A stretch of DNA of 64,000 nucleotides from DASZOC01 sp035550975. Lineage in GTDB: Bacteria > Actinomycetota > CADDZG01 > WHSQ01. Shown here one piece after another: positions 19,421 through 27,640 of the stretch. The position numbers and the translations under genes were made by a program. The stretch lies in NCBI GenBank assembly GCA_035550975.1, contig DASZOC010000085.1:1-64000 (forward strand). Direction: 5' to 3'. Below the pieces are notes generated by a model. That model was not told the origin of the DNA. It did no database searches and was given only the letters and a program-made list of their open reading frames with translations. Each line of letters begins with the position of its first letter. Within the stretch, counting starts at the first letter, position 1.

Positions 19421-20464
19421 TCACGCGAGCGCGGCCGCGACCGCATCCCACAGCTTCGCTGCGTCACCCGCCCATACGTCGCCCGCGGGCAGACCCGTCG
19501 AGGCCTCGACGTCGTGCTTGGCGCCGCGGGCTTCGTCGGGGGAGAGGCCCTTGCAGTTCAACGAGATGCACGCGACGCGAGCGGGTCGCACCGGGGCGGT
19601 CATCACCTCGTAGACGGCGATCATCTCGGTCACCGGCGGCAGGGGGGAGTAGGGCGGCTCCTCGATCGCGTCGCGGCCGGCCTGGTGACAGAGGATCAGC
19701 ACCTCCGGAGCCGACCCGTGGAGAAGCCCGAGGGTCACGCCGGCGTACGCCGGGTGCCACAGGCTTCCCTGGCCCTCGACGATCAACACGTCGGAGGCGG
19801 GATCGGCTTCGCACACGAGCTTCTCTGCCGCGCCGGGGACGAAATCCGCGATGACACGATCCACCGCGATGCCCCGCCCTGCGATCAGGATGCCGGTCTG
19901 TCCGGTCGCCACGAACTCGGTTGCGACCCCGCGGGAGCGTCCCGCGGCCGCGACCTCGAGCGCGGTCGTCTTCTTGCCCACGGCGCAGTCGCTGCCGACC
20001 GTGAGCACGACGCGCCGCGGGACCTCCAGGCTCTTGCCGGAGAACAGCGGGATGTCTTCGGGAGGACGCCGCACGTCCCACAGCGTCGCTCCGTGCGTCC
20101 GCGCGAGCGCGACGAGTTCGTCGTCGTCGTTCAGGAACGAGTGGAGGCCACTGACGATCTCGAGCCGGTTCTCGATCGCTTCGACGATCCACGCGCGCCA
20201 CTCCGGCGGGATCCAGCCGCCGGGTGTCGCGACGCCGAGCAACAGCGACGTCGGCGAGTGCCGGAGCCCTTCGGTCACCGATGCGACGATCGGCGCCGAC
20301 CGGTTCAGCTCCGGTAGCTCGTCGGCGATGTCACTACCTGCGTGATCGCGATCTAAGACGGCAGCGATCGTGGCGCGCGAATAGCGGATGACACCGTGCG
20401 CGGTCTTCGCGTTGCGTTCGCGCAGGTAACCGTCCGCCAGTATCAGCCACGAACGTTGCTTCAC
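19421..20464 (-). CDS. dgcN: D-glutamate N-acetyltransferase DgcN (DUF1611)
   Basis: A 347-residue DUF1611 protein. The N-terminal 120 residues include LADGYLRERNAKTAHGVIRY and a Rossmann-like half; the C-terminal half is P-loop-like with VGSDCAVGKKTTALEVAAAG near residue 155-175 and EGQGSLWHPAYAGVTLGLLHG near 250. DUF1611 members paired with an epimerase-family gene have been assigned as D-Glu N-acetyltransferase in bacterial D-glutamate catabolism. The GTG start overlaps the dgcA stop (GTGA), giving tight coupling. The function is by family and pairing, not tested here. Confidence 0.82.
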   Translation of the reverse strand: MKQRSWLILADGYLRERNAKTAHGVIRYSRATIAAVLDRDHAGSDIADELPELNRSAPIVASVTEGLRHSPTSLLLGVATPGGWIPPEWRAWIVEAIENRLEIVSGLHSFLNDDDELVALARTHGATLWDVRRPPEDIPLFSGKSLEVPRRVVLTVGSDCAVGKKTTALEVAAAGRSRGVATEFVATGQTGILIAGRGIAVDRVIADFVPGAAEKLVCEADPASDVLIVEGQGSLWHPAYAGVTLGLLHGSAPEVLILCHQAGRDAIEEPPYSPLPPVTEMIAVYEVMTAPVRPARVACISLNCKGLSPDEARGAKHDVEASTGLPAGDVWAGDAAKLWDAVAAALA

Positions 20465-21489
20465 ACGGGTGTGCCTTCGACGCCGAGACCGGGGACGTCG
20501 GGGAGAATCAGGCGGCCGTTGTCGTAGCGAACGCCGGGGAAGGGGTCGTTCGCCAGCAGCAACGGCCCGTCGAGGTCGGCATGGTCCACGAGGCCAGCGA
20601 GGTGGGCGCCCGCGGTTGCCGCGATACCTGACTCGAGGTCGCAGCCCAGCATCACACCCATGCCGCAGGCGCGGGCGGTATGGATAGCGGCAAGGGTCTC
20701 CCGGATCCCACCCGCCTTGCGCAGCTTCAGGTTGACACCGTCGACGACGCCTCGCAGAGCCGCGACGTCCGCCGCGGTGGAAACGTCTTCGTCGGCGAAT
20801 ATCGGGATCGACGTCGCTTCCGTCACCCGCGCGAGGTCGTCGTGGTTGCCTGCTGCGATCGGTTGCTCGCAGAGCTCCACGTCGAAGCGCTCCAAGTCTC
20901 CGAGACGCTCGATCGCGCCGGCGGTATCCCAACCTTCGTTCGCATCGATCCGCAGGGCGCCGGAGAAGACCGCGCGGATCGCGGCAACCGCCTCGACGTC
21001 GCCGTCGAACCCGACCTTGATCTTCAGGGATGGATGGTCGGCGAGTTTCGCGGCCCGCTCCTTCATCCGCTCGGTGTCGGTGATCGGAACGGTCACCGAC
21101 GTGGGCGGCAGGGCACGCCCCTTGGAGCCGACGAGCTTGCATACCGGCAGGCCGGCGATCTTGCCCGCCAGGTCGTGCAGAGCGATGTCGAGCGCGGCAC
21201 GCCCGGCCCCCGCGGGAAGCAGCTCCCGGACACCTTCGAGGTTGAACGGGTTCGCGAGGCTCGCGACGTCGACGGATTGCAACTGGTGGAGCACCGAGTC
21301 GACCGATTCGTCCCACCTGCTCGCCGGAGCCGACTCGCCCACGCCGGCGACGCCGCCGAAGCGCAACGTGACGAAGACATTCGTAGCCGAGTCCCACGTC
21401 TCGCGCGCTATCGTGAAGCGTTCCGCGAGCGGCAGCTCTATCGCCGTCGCCTCCAGCGACCAGCTCTCGCGGCTCCACTCGTCGGGCAT
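20461..21489 (-). CDS. dgcA: N-acetyl-D-glutamate racemase / dipeptide epimerase, enolase superfamily (DgcA)
   Basis: A 342-residue enolase-superfamily enzyme. Catalytic-lysine motif HPSLKIKVGFDGD (around residue 155) gives the first KxK; metal ligands are RIDANEGW (Asp), DVELCEQPI (Glu) and IPIFADEDV (Asp/Glu); the second catalytic Lys is in GVNLKLRKAGGI. Members are L-Ala-D/L-Glu epimerases or, when paired with DgcN, N-acetyl-D-Glu racemase. The start is ATG with TAGAGT 6 nt upstream and no Shine-Dalgarno: probably leaderless. The protein would convert D-glutamate derivatives from wall turnover to the L form. Confidence 0.85.
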   Translation of the reverse strand: MPDEWSRESWSLEATAIELPLAERFTIARETWDSATNVFVTLRFGGVAGVGESAPASRWDESVDSVLHQLQSVDVASLANPFNLEGVRELLPAGAGRAALDIALHDLAGKIAGLPVCKLVGSKGRALPPTSVTVPITDTERMKERAAKLADHPSLKIKVGFDGDVEAVAAIRAVFSGALRIDANEGWDTAGAIERLGDLERFDVELCEQPIAAGNHDDLARVTEATSIPIFADEDVSTAADVAALRGVVDGVNLKLRKAGGIRETLAAIHTARACGMGVMLGCDLESGIAATAGAHLAGLVDHADLDGPLLLANDPFPGVRYDNGRLILPDVPGLGVEGTPV

Positions 21490-21501
21490 CGCCCGACTCT
21501 A
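21490..21501 (-). promoter_or_regulatory. TAnnnT -10 box of dgcA
   Basis: On the minus strand TAGAGT (21501-21496) is followed by CGGGCG and then the ATG of dgcA at 21489. A start site at the A of ATG would give a leaderless transcript. Confidence 0.5.
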
Positions 21502-21520
21502 GTGGCCGAGCTAGTGGACA

Positions 21521-21620
21521 GGGAGCGCAGGCGGCGGTGTCGACACGGCGAGTTACCCGCCCCCGCGAAGCCGGCGCGGGGATGTCTGAGCGAAGGGGCG
21601 ACACTGTCGCCGGAGCGACC
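21521..21620. repeat. About 100-bp interspersed repeat, copy 2
   Basis: Same family as 8553-8651 and in the same orientation. It again lies between the 3' end of one minus-strand gene (htpX) and the promoter of another (dgcA). The right arm has drifted (CGACACTGTCGCC), so the long hairpin is weaker in this copy. Confidence 0.8.
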
Positions 21621-21631
21621 GCCCGACGTTT

Positions 21632-22483
21632 CTAGTGAAGCGGACCGCGGAGCCGGGCGATGCGCTCGTCCGTCGGCGGGTGGGTCGAGAACAGCTTCGC
21701 GAAGTTGACCTTGCGGCCGGCCAGTGGGTTGACGATGTACATCGTCGCCTGGGCGGGATTGACGTCCATCGGCACGCGCTTCGCGGCGATCTCCATCTTC
21801 TCGAGCGCCCGCGCCAGAGCTTCACCGTTGCCGATCATGTGCGCCCCGGTGCGATCGGCCTCGAACTCGCGCGACCGCGACAAGGCCATCTGCAACAGCA
21901 TCGCCGCGAGCGGGGCCAGGATCATCATCGCGAGCAGCCCGAAGATGTTGTTGCCGCCCTCGTCGTCGCGGCCGCCCCCACCGAACATCGCGCCCCACAT
22001 CGCCATCCGGGCGATGAACGTGATGCCCATCGCGATCGCAGCGGCGACGCTGCCGATCAGGATGTCGCGGTTGCCGACATGGGCTAGCTCGTGCGCGAGC
22101 ACGCCGCGCAGCTCGTCCTCGGTGAGCAGGTCCATGATCCCTTGGGTCACCGCCACGACCGCTCGGTCGGGGTTTCTCCCGGTGGCGAACGCGTTCGGCT
22201 GCGCGCTCGGGATGACGTAGATGCGCGGCATCGGCATGTTCGTCGCCGTCGTCAGCTCCCGCATCATGCGGTAGAGCCCCGGCGCATCCGCCTCGGTCAC
22301 GGGCTTTGCGCCCGACGCCGCGATCGCCATCTTGTCCGAGAACCAGTAGGACCCGCCGACCATGACCAGGCCGATCGCGAGCCCGATGATCGCGCCGCCC
22401 CGACCGAACGATGCCCCGATCAGGACCACGAGCCCGCCGAGCGCGGCGAGCAGGATGTAGGTCTTGAAAGTGTTCTTGTTCAT
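21632..22483 (-). CDS. htpX: HtpX-family membrane zinc metalloprotease
   Basis: A 283-residue M48B protease. Two N-terminal hydrophobic helices (residues about 8-50) are followed by RIYVIPSAQPNAFATGRNP, the zinc motif GVLAHELAHVGNRD (HExxH near residue 135), two more hydrophobic helices with a Gly-rich loop, and RSREFEADRTGAHMIG with the third ligand Glu. The length is normal. HtpX degrades damaged membrane proteins with the active site in the cytoplasm. It is monocistronic with repeat copy 2 downstream. Confidence 0.95.
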   Translation of the reverse strand: MNKNTFKTYILLAALGGLVVLIGASFGRGGAIIGLAIGLVMVGGSYWFSDKMAIAASGAKPVTEADAPGLYRMMRELTTATNMPMPRIYVIPSAQPNAFATGRNPDRAVVAVTQGIMDLLTEDELRGVLAHELAHVGNRDILIGSVAAAIAMGITFIARMAMWGAMFGGGGRDDEGGNNIFGLLAMMILAPLAAMLLQMALSRSREFEADRTGAHMIGNGEALARALEKMEIAAKRVPMDVNPAQATMYIVNPLAGRKVNFAKLFSTHPPTDERIARLRGPLH

Positions 22484-22601
22484 GCCCTAATTGTCTCGCG
22501 TGGCGGAGGGTACTTCGACCGCGTGAGGCGGCGCCCGCCTCGTCGGCAACATGCTCTCCGTAGCGACCGCGGCTACGCCGGTCTATGCCAGAAACACAGG
22601 A

Positions 22602-23483
22602 TCACCCCTCCGGAAGGGGCCGCGAGGGCCGGAGGTAGGGGACCAGCTGGACGCTGACGATCGCGGCCATGATGAGGGCCGCGCCCACCCAGCCGAGCCC
22701 GGTCAGGCTTTGCCCCTTCAGGAGCCACGCGAACAGCCCCGCGAAGGCAGGCTCGCTGGCGAGGATCAGCGCGGTGCGCGAGGGCGACGCGTGTCGCTGG
22801 GCATACGCCTGGACGTAGAAGCCGAGCACACTCGCGAGCACGGCGGTGATCGCGAGGGCGGACCAGACCGACTGCTCACGGGGCAGGACCATCTGGCCCT
22901 GACCCACCGAAAGCAGCAACGAGATCGCGCCACAGACGGCGAGTTGCACGACCAGCAGCGCGCTCACGTCGTAACGCTTCACGGCCGGATCCGTGACAAG
23001 GATGTGGAACGAGAAAGACATAGCGCAGCCGAGCACGAGGAGGTCTCCGACGATGTTCAGTCCGCCGCCGCTGCCCGACAAGAGATAGAGGCCGACCGCG
23101 GCGACACCGGCCGCGGCCCATGCCGTTCCGCCCGCGCGGTGGCCGAGGAAGATCGCGGCGAACAACGGTGTCAGCACCACGAACAGTCCCGTGATGAACC
23201 CGGCGTTGGAGGCGGTCGTCCGTTCGAGCCCGAGCGTCTGGAGCAGATACCCGCCCGTCAAGAACAGCCCCATCAACGCGCCGGCCCTCCATCCGTCCGC
23301 CGGTAACGCGCGCAGCTGCCGGCGGAACAGGATCGCCGCGAGCACGGCCGCGCCGACGAAGCGATACGCGAGGAACGTAGTGACCGGGAGCTCGGTCACC
23401 GCGTCCTGCACGACGGGGAACGTGAGGCCCCAGATCGCGCAGATCCCGACGAGGCTCAGCTCGGCAAGTGGTGCCCGCGTCAT
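22602..23483 (-). CDS. EamA/DMT-family transporter
   Basis: A 293-residue membrane protein with ten helices in two EamA repeats (first from LSLVGICAIWGLTFPVVQDA; second from LNIVGDLLVLGCAMSFSFHI). The WGLTFP motif in TM1 and LGLERTTASNAGFITGLFVVLTP between TM3 and TM4 are typical. It resembles uncharacterised exporters next to housekeeping genes. The start at ATG 23483 removes an upstream extension that overlaps a terminator hairpin. Confidence 0.87.
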   Translation of the reverse strand: MTRAPLAELSLVGICAIWGLTFPVVQDAVTELPVTTFLAYRFVGAAVLAAILFRRQLRALPADGWRAGALMGLFLTGGYLLQTLGLERTTASNAGFITGLFVVLTPLFAAIFLGHRAGGTAWAAAGVAAVGLYLLSGSGGGLNIVGDLLVLGCAMSFSFHILVTDPAVKRYDVSALLVVQLAVCGAISLLLSVGQGQMVLPREQSVWSALAITAVLASVLGFYVQAYAQRHASPSRTALILASEPAFAGLFAWLLKGQSLTGLGWVGAALIMAAIVSVQLVPYLRPSRPLPEG

Positions 23484-23508
23484 CGGCCGATACTCAACCA
23501 GACACGAA

Positions 23509-23534
23509 GATGCCGGGCCCGGAGGCCCGGCATC
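23509..23534. terminator. Terminator hairpin after the SRPBCC gene
   Basis: A perfect 11-bp stem (GATGCCGGGCC with GGCCCGGCATC) has a 4-nt loop. It lies 58 bp behind the minus-strand SRPBCC stop and upstream of the DMT gene start. On the minus strand the stem is followed by TCTTCGTG, a weak U-tract. Confidence 0.7.
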
Positions 23535-23591
23535 TGTCTCGGTCACAGGCTCCCGCGCGTTCGCCGGAACACGCAGGCGCTTACGCCCGTG

Positions 23592-24056
23592 CTACTGGAT
23601 CTTGTTCTGCTCCACCTCGCCGCGCCACGCGCCCGTCTCGGAGCCGCGGCTCTCGATGAAGCTCTTGAAACGCTCGAGGTCGCCCTTCGTGCGGGACTCG
23701 ACGATGCCGAGCGCGTCCCCGGCCTTCTCGACGAAACCCTCGGGGTCGAAGTTGACCTGCAACATGACCTTCGTCTTGTTGTCGTCGATCCGGTGGAACG
23801 TCACGACACCCGCGTTCTCCGCGCCGCCGATGTCGGTCCACGCGATCCGCTCGTCGGGCTTCTGCTCGGTGATCTTCGCGTCCCATTCGCGCTCGACGCC
23901 GGCGATCTCCGCCTTCCAGTGAAGCGTGACGTCGTCGAGCTGCTTCACCTCTTTGACGCCCTCCATGAACTGCGGGAAGTCTTCGAACTGCGTCCACTGG
24001 TTGTACGCAGTGCGTACGGGAACCTCTACTTCGACGGATTGCTCGATCTGAGACAT
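23592..24056 (-). CDS. SRPBCC-family (START-like) protein
   Basis: A 154-residue polyketide-cyclase/dehydrase-like protein with the SRPBCC fold, which forms a hydrophobic ligand pocket. The opening IEQSVEVEVPVRTAYNQWTQFEDFPQFMEGV is the family hallmark, and the C-terminal amphipathic helix is LERFKSFIESRG. GAAGGAGG is well placed upstream of the ATG. Ligand and process are unknown. It is followed by a strong hairpin and is probably monocistronic or co-transcribed from the gene at 24693. Confidence 0.85.
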   Translation of the reverse strand: MSQIEQSVEVEVPVRTAYNQWTQFEDFPQFMEGVKEVKQLDDVTLHWKAEIAGVEREWDAKITEQKPDERIAWTDIGGAENAGVVTFHRIDDNKTKVMLQVNFDPEGFVEKAGDALGIVESRTKGDLERFKSFIESRGSETGAWRGEVEQNKIQ

Positions 24057-24096
24057 CCGGTGGCCTCCTTCGTAGGGGGACGGTTACACCTCATCC

Positions 24097-24693
24097 CTAC
24101 CCATGGCGCGGCCGGACGACACGCTGGTCCTGCTTCAGCGCGGCCCGGATGTGCTCGGTTTCCTTCGGCGACAGCCACCGGGCGATCGAGTCGGCAACGG
24201 AGTCTGCAGTGATGTCACGGCCAGCGCGTCGCAGCGACAGGACCGTCTTGTAGACGAAGCTGCGGTATTCCGCCGGCACCGGAAGGCCTTCGACCCGTCC
24301 GGTCTGAGACCAGGCGTGCTCGAGCGCCGCGACGTCCGGGTCGTCCCACCATGCGCCTCGCTTCGTCCCGATGACTTGCGGGTCGCGCAGTGGCACGACG
24401 TTGACGGGCTTCGACCCGTCGACGCGCCAGTCGGGCGCAGCATGGAAATCCGGTTCGTAAGCCAGCCGCTTCTCCTGCAGGTAAGACAGCTCGCTCGCGT
24501 CGCGCACGTGCAGGACGAGGCGGAGCGTCCGTCCAAGCTCGTCGGGCAGGTTGCCCGCGTTGCGGTACGAGATCGCGTCGTCCACCGACAGGCGCTGTGC
24601 GGTGGACGGCGCGATGTCGTCATCCGGCGCGCGCCACCGCTTGAGCTCGATCTCGACATCGCGCGGGCTCATCAGGTACCAGCCTTCTTCCAC
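24097..24693 (-). CDS. Conserved protein of unknown function
   Basis: A 198-residue soluble protein opening with EEGWYLMSPRDVEIELKRWR. The C-terminal third is helical and charged (VYKTVLSLRRAGRDITADSVADSIARWLSP). I do not recognise a catalytic motif. The start is GTG at 24693: a TAGATT box lies 6 nt upstream and there is no Shine-Dalgarno, so it is probably leaderless. It is divergent from the large membrane protein gene, with the two -10 boxes overlapping. Confidence 0.7.
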   Translation of the reverse strand: MEEGWYLMSPRDVEIELKRWRAPDDDIAPSTAQRLSVDDAISYRNAGNLPDELGRTLRLVLHVRDASELSYLQEKRLAYEPDFHAAPDWRVDGSKPVNVVPLRDPQVIGTKRGAWWDDPDVAALEHAWSQTGRVEGLPVPAEYRSFVYKTVLSLRRAGRDITADSVADSIARWLSPKETEHIRAALKQDQRVVRPRHG

Positions 24694-24698
24694 ACTTG

Positions 24699-24705
24699 TA
24701 ATCTA
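24699..24705. promoter_or_regulatory. Overlapping divergent -10 boxes
   Basis: On the plus strand TAATCT (24699-24704) lies 8 nt from the ATG at 24713. On the minus strand TAGATT (24705-24700) lies 6 nt from the GTG at 24693. The same seven base pairs appear to serve as -10 element for both leaderless genes, so polymerase could occupy only one direction at a time. Confidence 0.55.
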
Positions 24706-24712
24706 CGGGCGC

Positions 24713-26662
24713 ATGCTGGGCCCTCCAACGTCCGAGCTGGTCGCGGGCATCCAAGGACTCGTCGTTGCCGTCGTTCTGCTCGGGCTCGGCTATCTCGTTG
24801 CCGACGTCTTCGCCGGCCGGCGTCGGCTCGACGAGGTGGACCGCTGCGGGCTCGCCCTCACGGGGCTGTGCGTCTTCGCATTCGTTCTGATGTTGGTGCA
24901 CATGGCCACGTCCGGCTGGCTGTACTCGCATCCGCTCGTCGTTCGGCTCCTGGTTGCGGGAACCGTGGTCGGTCTCGGGCTGCGGCGGATACGGAACAAC
25001 GAGCGCGCCCGCGGCCCGCTCTGGCTCGGGCTCGGTCTAGCGGCGCTCGCCGTCGCGGTGTGGGCCTCACCGGTCTTCCGGATGATGCCGTTGACGGCAA
25101 CGGCCGACACGCAGCTGCACAACGGATGGGTCGACCAACTCATGGCGGGCGAGACCACACCCGGCGCCGTCCTCACCGGCGACATCCCGAACTACTACCC
25201 GTGGTTGTTCCACAGCGTCGGCGCGGTCACTACGAGCATCACGCCGGGCGAGACGCCGTTCCACTCACTCGCGCCGCTCCACGTCCTCCAGGTTGCGGGG
25301 ACGGTCCTGGCGCTGTTTGCGCTGGGGCGCGCGCTGACGACGAGAGCGACGACGGGCGTGGGGGCCGCAGTGTTGGGTGCGATGAGCGGAGGCTTCGGGT
25401 TCGTGATGCTGCGCGGGCTCGACGTCGTGACCGACCCGCGGGGCAACGACGGCGCCGACGCGCTCCGGTACCAGGGCGACATGCTGTTCTCCCGCAGCTA
25501 CAACCTCAGCTTCCACAACCTCATCCCGCCGTTCCCCCGCGACCTCGCCTTCGGGCTGTTGATCTCGTTCGTCCTTCTGCTCGCGCTGCGCGCGCGTTCG
25601 GCGAGCGCGTGGGTCGACGTCGCGAGCGGCATCAGTCTCGGCTTGGTCGGATTGACGGGGGGCGAGACGTTCATCGTCGGCGTCGTTCTCGTCCTGGCGA
25701 TCGTGGTGTTCGACGCCGAACGCAAAGTCGCGACTGCAGCGAGGCTGCTGGGGCCCGCCGTCGCCGTCTACGCGGTGTGGCTGGTGCCGGTCCTCGTCAA
25801 CTACCTGCGCCTGGATGGGTTCGTGAGCATCACGCACATCATCGCGGTCGACCTCCCCGCGACGGCGATCGTCCTGTCGTGGGGCCTCGCGACCCCGTTC
25901 GCCGTGATCGGTGGCGCTGCATACGCGTCGCGCGCTCGCGCCGAGCGGCCGGTCCGCCTCGTCGCTCTCTTCGTCGCCGTTTCCGGAGCGATGCTCGTCG
26001 CGTCGGCGTTGATCCCGCAGGTCGTCGGGGAGGCGTTCGACACGCTGGGCCGGAAGCACCGTTACTGGCCGATCTTCTATCTGTCGGTCGCCCTCGTGGG
26101 CGCGCTGGGGTTCACGTGGTTGCTGGAGTCGGTTGGTCGACGCTCCCGGGCAGCGGCGGTCGCTATCGTCGTGGTCGCGTTCGCGGTGGCACTGGCATCG
26201 CCGGTCGTCGCAACCCTCGCGACACCCGATGTAGTCAAACCTCACGACGAGGTACGCGACGGGATGACGCGACAGGACGACAGCCTGCTTCACGTCGTGC
26301 GGGACGCGGGGCCGGGTTGCACGATCGCCGCGCCACAGGGAGTGTCGCGAGAGGTCTTCGGGTTCACCGGCTATCGGATGTTGTCGTGGACCGGGAACTG
26401 GTTCGGCGAGAACCGCGCGCGGATCCGGTGGGCCGACATCTACGACCGCATCACTCCCGAACAGGAACGGATCGACGACAACAAGCTGCTCACGACCCGG
26501 CCGGACGACGCGCGGTGGGGCGAGGTCGCGCGGCGCCACGATCTGGACCTCGTCGTGGTGGCGGCCGATTCACCGCCGCCCGCGGATCTCGCGCCACGGC
26601 CGGTGACGCACGGGACCGACCCCTACTGGGTCGTACAGCTTCAGGAGTGCGCGATCGCATAG
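24713..26662 (+). CDS. Multi-spanning membrane protein, possible GT-C glycosyltransferase
   Basis: A 649-residue protein with about 13-14 hydrophobic helices up to residue 520 and a soluble C-terminal domain. The loop after the fourth or fifth helix is acidic and aromatic (ADTQLHNGWVDQLMAGE, then GDIPNYYPWLFHSVG), the position where GT-C enzymes carry catalytic acidic residues. The C-terminal domain contains GVSREVFGFTGYRMLSWTGNWFGENRARIRW. It may transfer a lipid-linked sugar to a wall polymer. The start at ATG 24713 was chosen for the first helix and for the -10 box; the in-frame upstream extension overlaps the divergent gene. Confidence 0.7.
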   Translation: MLGPPTSELVAGIQGLVVAVVLLGLGYLVADVFAGRRRLDEVDRCGLALTGLCVFAFVLMLVHMATSGWLYSHPLVVRLLVAGTVVGLGLRRIRNNERARGPLWLGLGLAALAVAVWASPVFRMMPLTATADTQLHNGWVDQLMAGETTPGAVLTGDIPNYYPWLFHSVGAVTTSITPGETPFHSLAPLHVLQVAGTVLALFALGRALTTRATTGVGAAVLGAMSGGFGFVMLRGLDVVTDPRGNDGADALRYQGDMLFSRSYNLSFHNLIPPFPRDLAFGLLISFVLLLALRARSASAWVDVASGISLGLVGLTGGETFIVGVVLVLAIVVFDAERKVATAARLLGPAVAVYAVWLVPVLVNYLRLDGFVSITHIIAVDLPATAIVLSWGLATPFAVIGGAAYASRARAERPVRLVALFVAVSGAMLVASALIPQVVGEAFDTLGRKHRYWPIFYLSVALVGALGFTWLLESVGRRSRAAAVAIVVVAFAVALASPVVATLATPDVVKPHDEVRDGMTRQDDSLLHVVRDAGPGCTIAAPQGVSREVFGFTGYRMLSWTGNWFGENRARIRWADIYDRITPEQERIDDNKLLTTRPDDARWGEVARRHDLDLVVVAADSPPPADLAPRPVTHGTDPYWVVQLQECAIA

Positions 26663-26689
26663 CGGCAGCGCGCGACTAAGGTCGAGCCG

Positions 26690-27478
26690 ATGAAGCGCCA
26701 CTCGACGCTGATGATGGCACTTGCCTTGGCGACTTCGGTTGCAGCTCTCGCGGCGCCTGCCGCGGGAACCGAGCCGCGGTCGTCAGAGACCGGGCTCACC
26801 GTCGCGAAGACGCGCCGCTATGTCTACGCGCTCGGGACCGTGACTCCCCCGGCCCCCGATCAGCGCGTGAAGGTGCGGCTCGCACGCGACACCGGCTCGG
26901 GATTCGTAAGCGTCGCAGTGAAGCGCGCTGCTCTATCCGATGCGCGCGACGTCGACGGTGACGGCGACCGAGAAAGCCGTTTCGGCGCCCGCTTCGCGCG
27001 ACCCGCGACCGGCGCCTGCCGCCTCACGGTGATCTACCCTGGTAACGCGCGCACCACGAAGAGCTCCGACCGCCACGACTTCCCCTGTGGCATCCCGACC
27101 TTCGACACGGGGACGGCGACGATCACATCCGACGGCGGCACGGTGACGGTTCGCGTCCAGATCGCGGAGACCGACGAGCAGCGCAGCTACGGACTGATGT
27201 ATCGCAGGTGGCTCGCGGCGGACAAAGGCATGATCTTCCTGTTCGAACAAGACACGACCGGCGGCTTCTGGATGAAGAACACGATCATCCCGCTGTCGAT
27301 CGCGTTCATCGACTCCGCCGGGGTGATCATCGACATCCAGGACATGGATCCGTGCACGCAAGACCCGTGCCCCAGCTACGCGCCCGCGCAGCCGTACCGG
27401 TCGGCGCTGGAGGTCAACCAGGGCGGGTTCGAGCGCTGGGGCGTCTCCGAAGGAGACGTCGTCCAGCTGAACCGGTAG
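26690..27478 (+). CDS. Secreted DUF192 protein with N-terminal beta domain
   Basis: A 262-residue exported protein. A signal peptide spans residues 1-26 (MMALALATSVAALAAPAAG). Residues about 35-130 form an unassigned beta-rich domain, and 140-262 a DUF192 domain (GGFWMKNTIIPLSIAFIDSAG, then EVNQGGFERWGVSEGD). It shares with the lipoprotein at 14012-14482 the insert DMDPCTQDPCPSYAPAQPYR, with two cysteines, so the two are paralogues. TAAGGT lies 7 nt upstream of the ATG. It starts 27 bp behind the membrane protein gene in the same direction. Confidence 0.83.
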   Translation: MKRHSTLMMALALATSVAALAAPAAGTEPRSSETGLTVAKTRRYVYALGTVTPPAPDQRVKVRLARDTGSGFVSVAVKRAALSDARDVDGDGDRESRFGARFARPATGACRLTVIYPGNARTTKSSDRHDFPCGIPTFDTGTATITSDGGTVTVRVQIAETDEQRSYGLMYRRWLAADKGMIFLFEQDTTGGFWMKNTIIPLSIAFIDSAGVIIDIQDMDPCTQDPCPSYAPAQPYRSALEVNQGGFERWGVSEGDVVQLNR

Positions 27479-27640
27479 CCCGGCGCCGGATCCATCCGCG
27501 GGCGACGGCACCGACCCGGCTCGCCACTCCTCTAAACGGGAGGCGCTGATACCGTCGGGTGACCAACCGCGTGCGCTGAGGGGACTCGTTCAGGATCGAG
27601 CCCGACTCTTTGGCCGTCGCCAAAAGAGAAGGGCATCCAC

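Noticed and set aside
19421..21604. A single 727-codon protein spanning dgcN and beyond
   Set aside because: The N-terminal part is a shadow frame of dgcA. The real gene starts at GTG 20464, which overlaps the dgcA stop.
24103..26679. An 858-codon frame over the membrane protein gene
   Set aside because: It is an arginine-rich shadow; the frame from 24713 shows membrane helices throughout.
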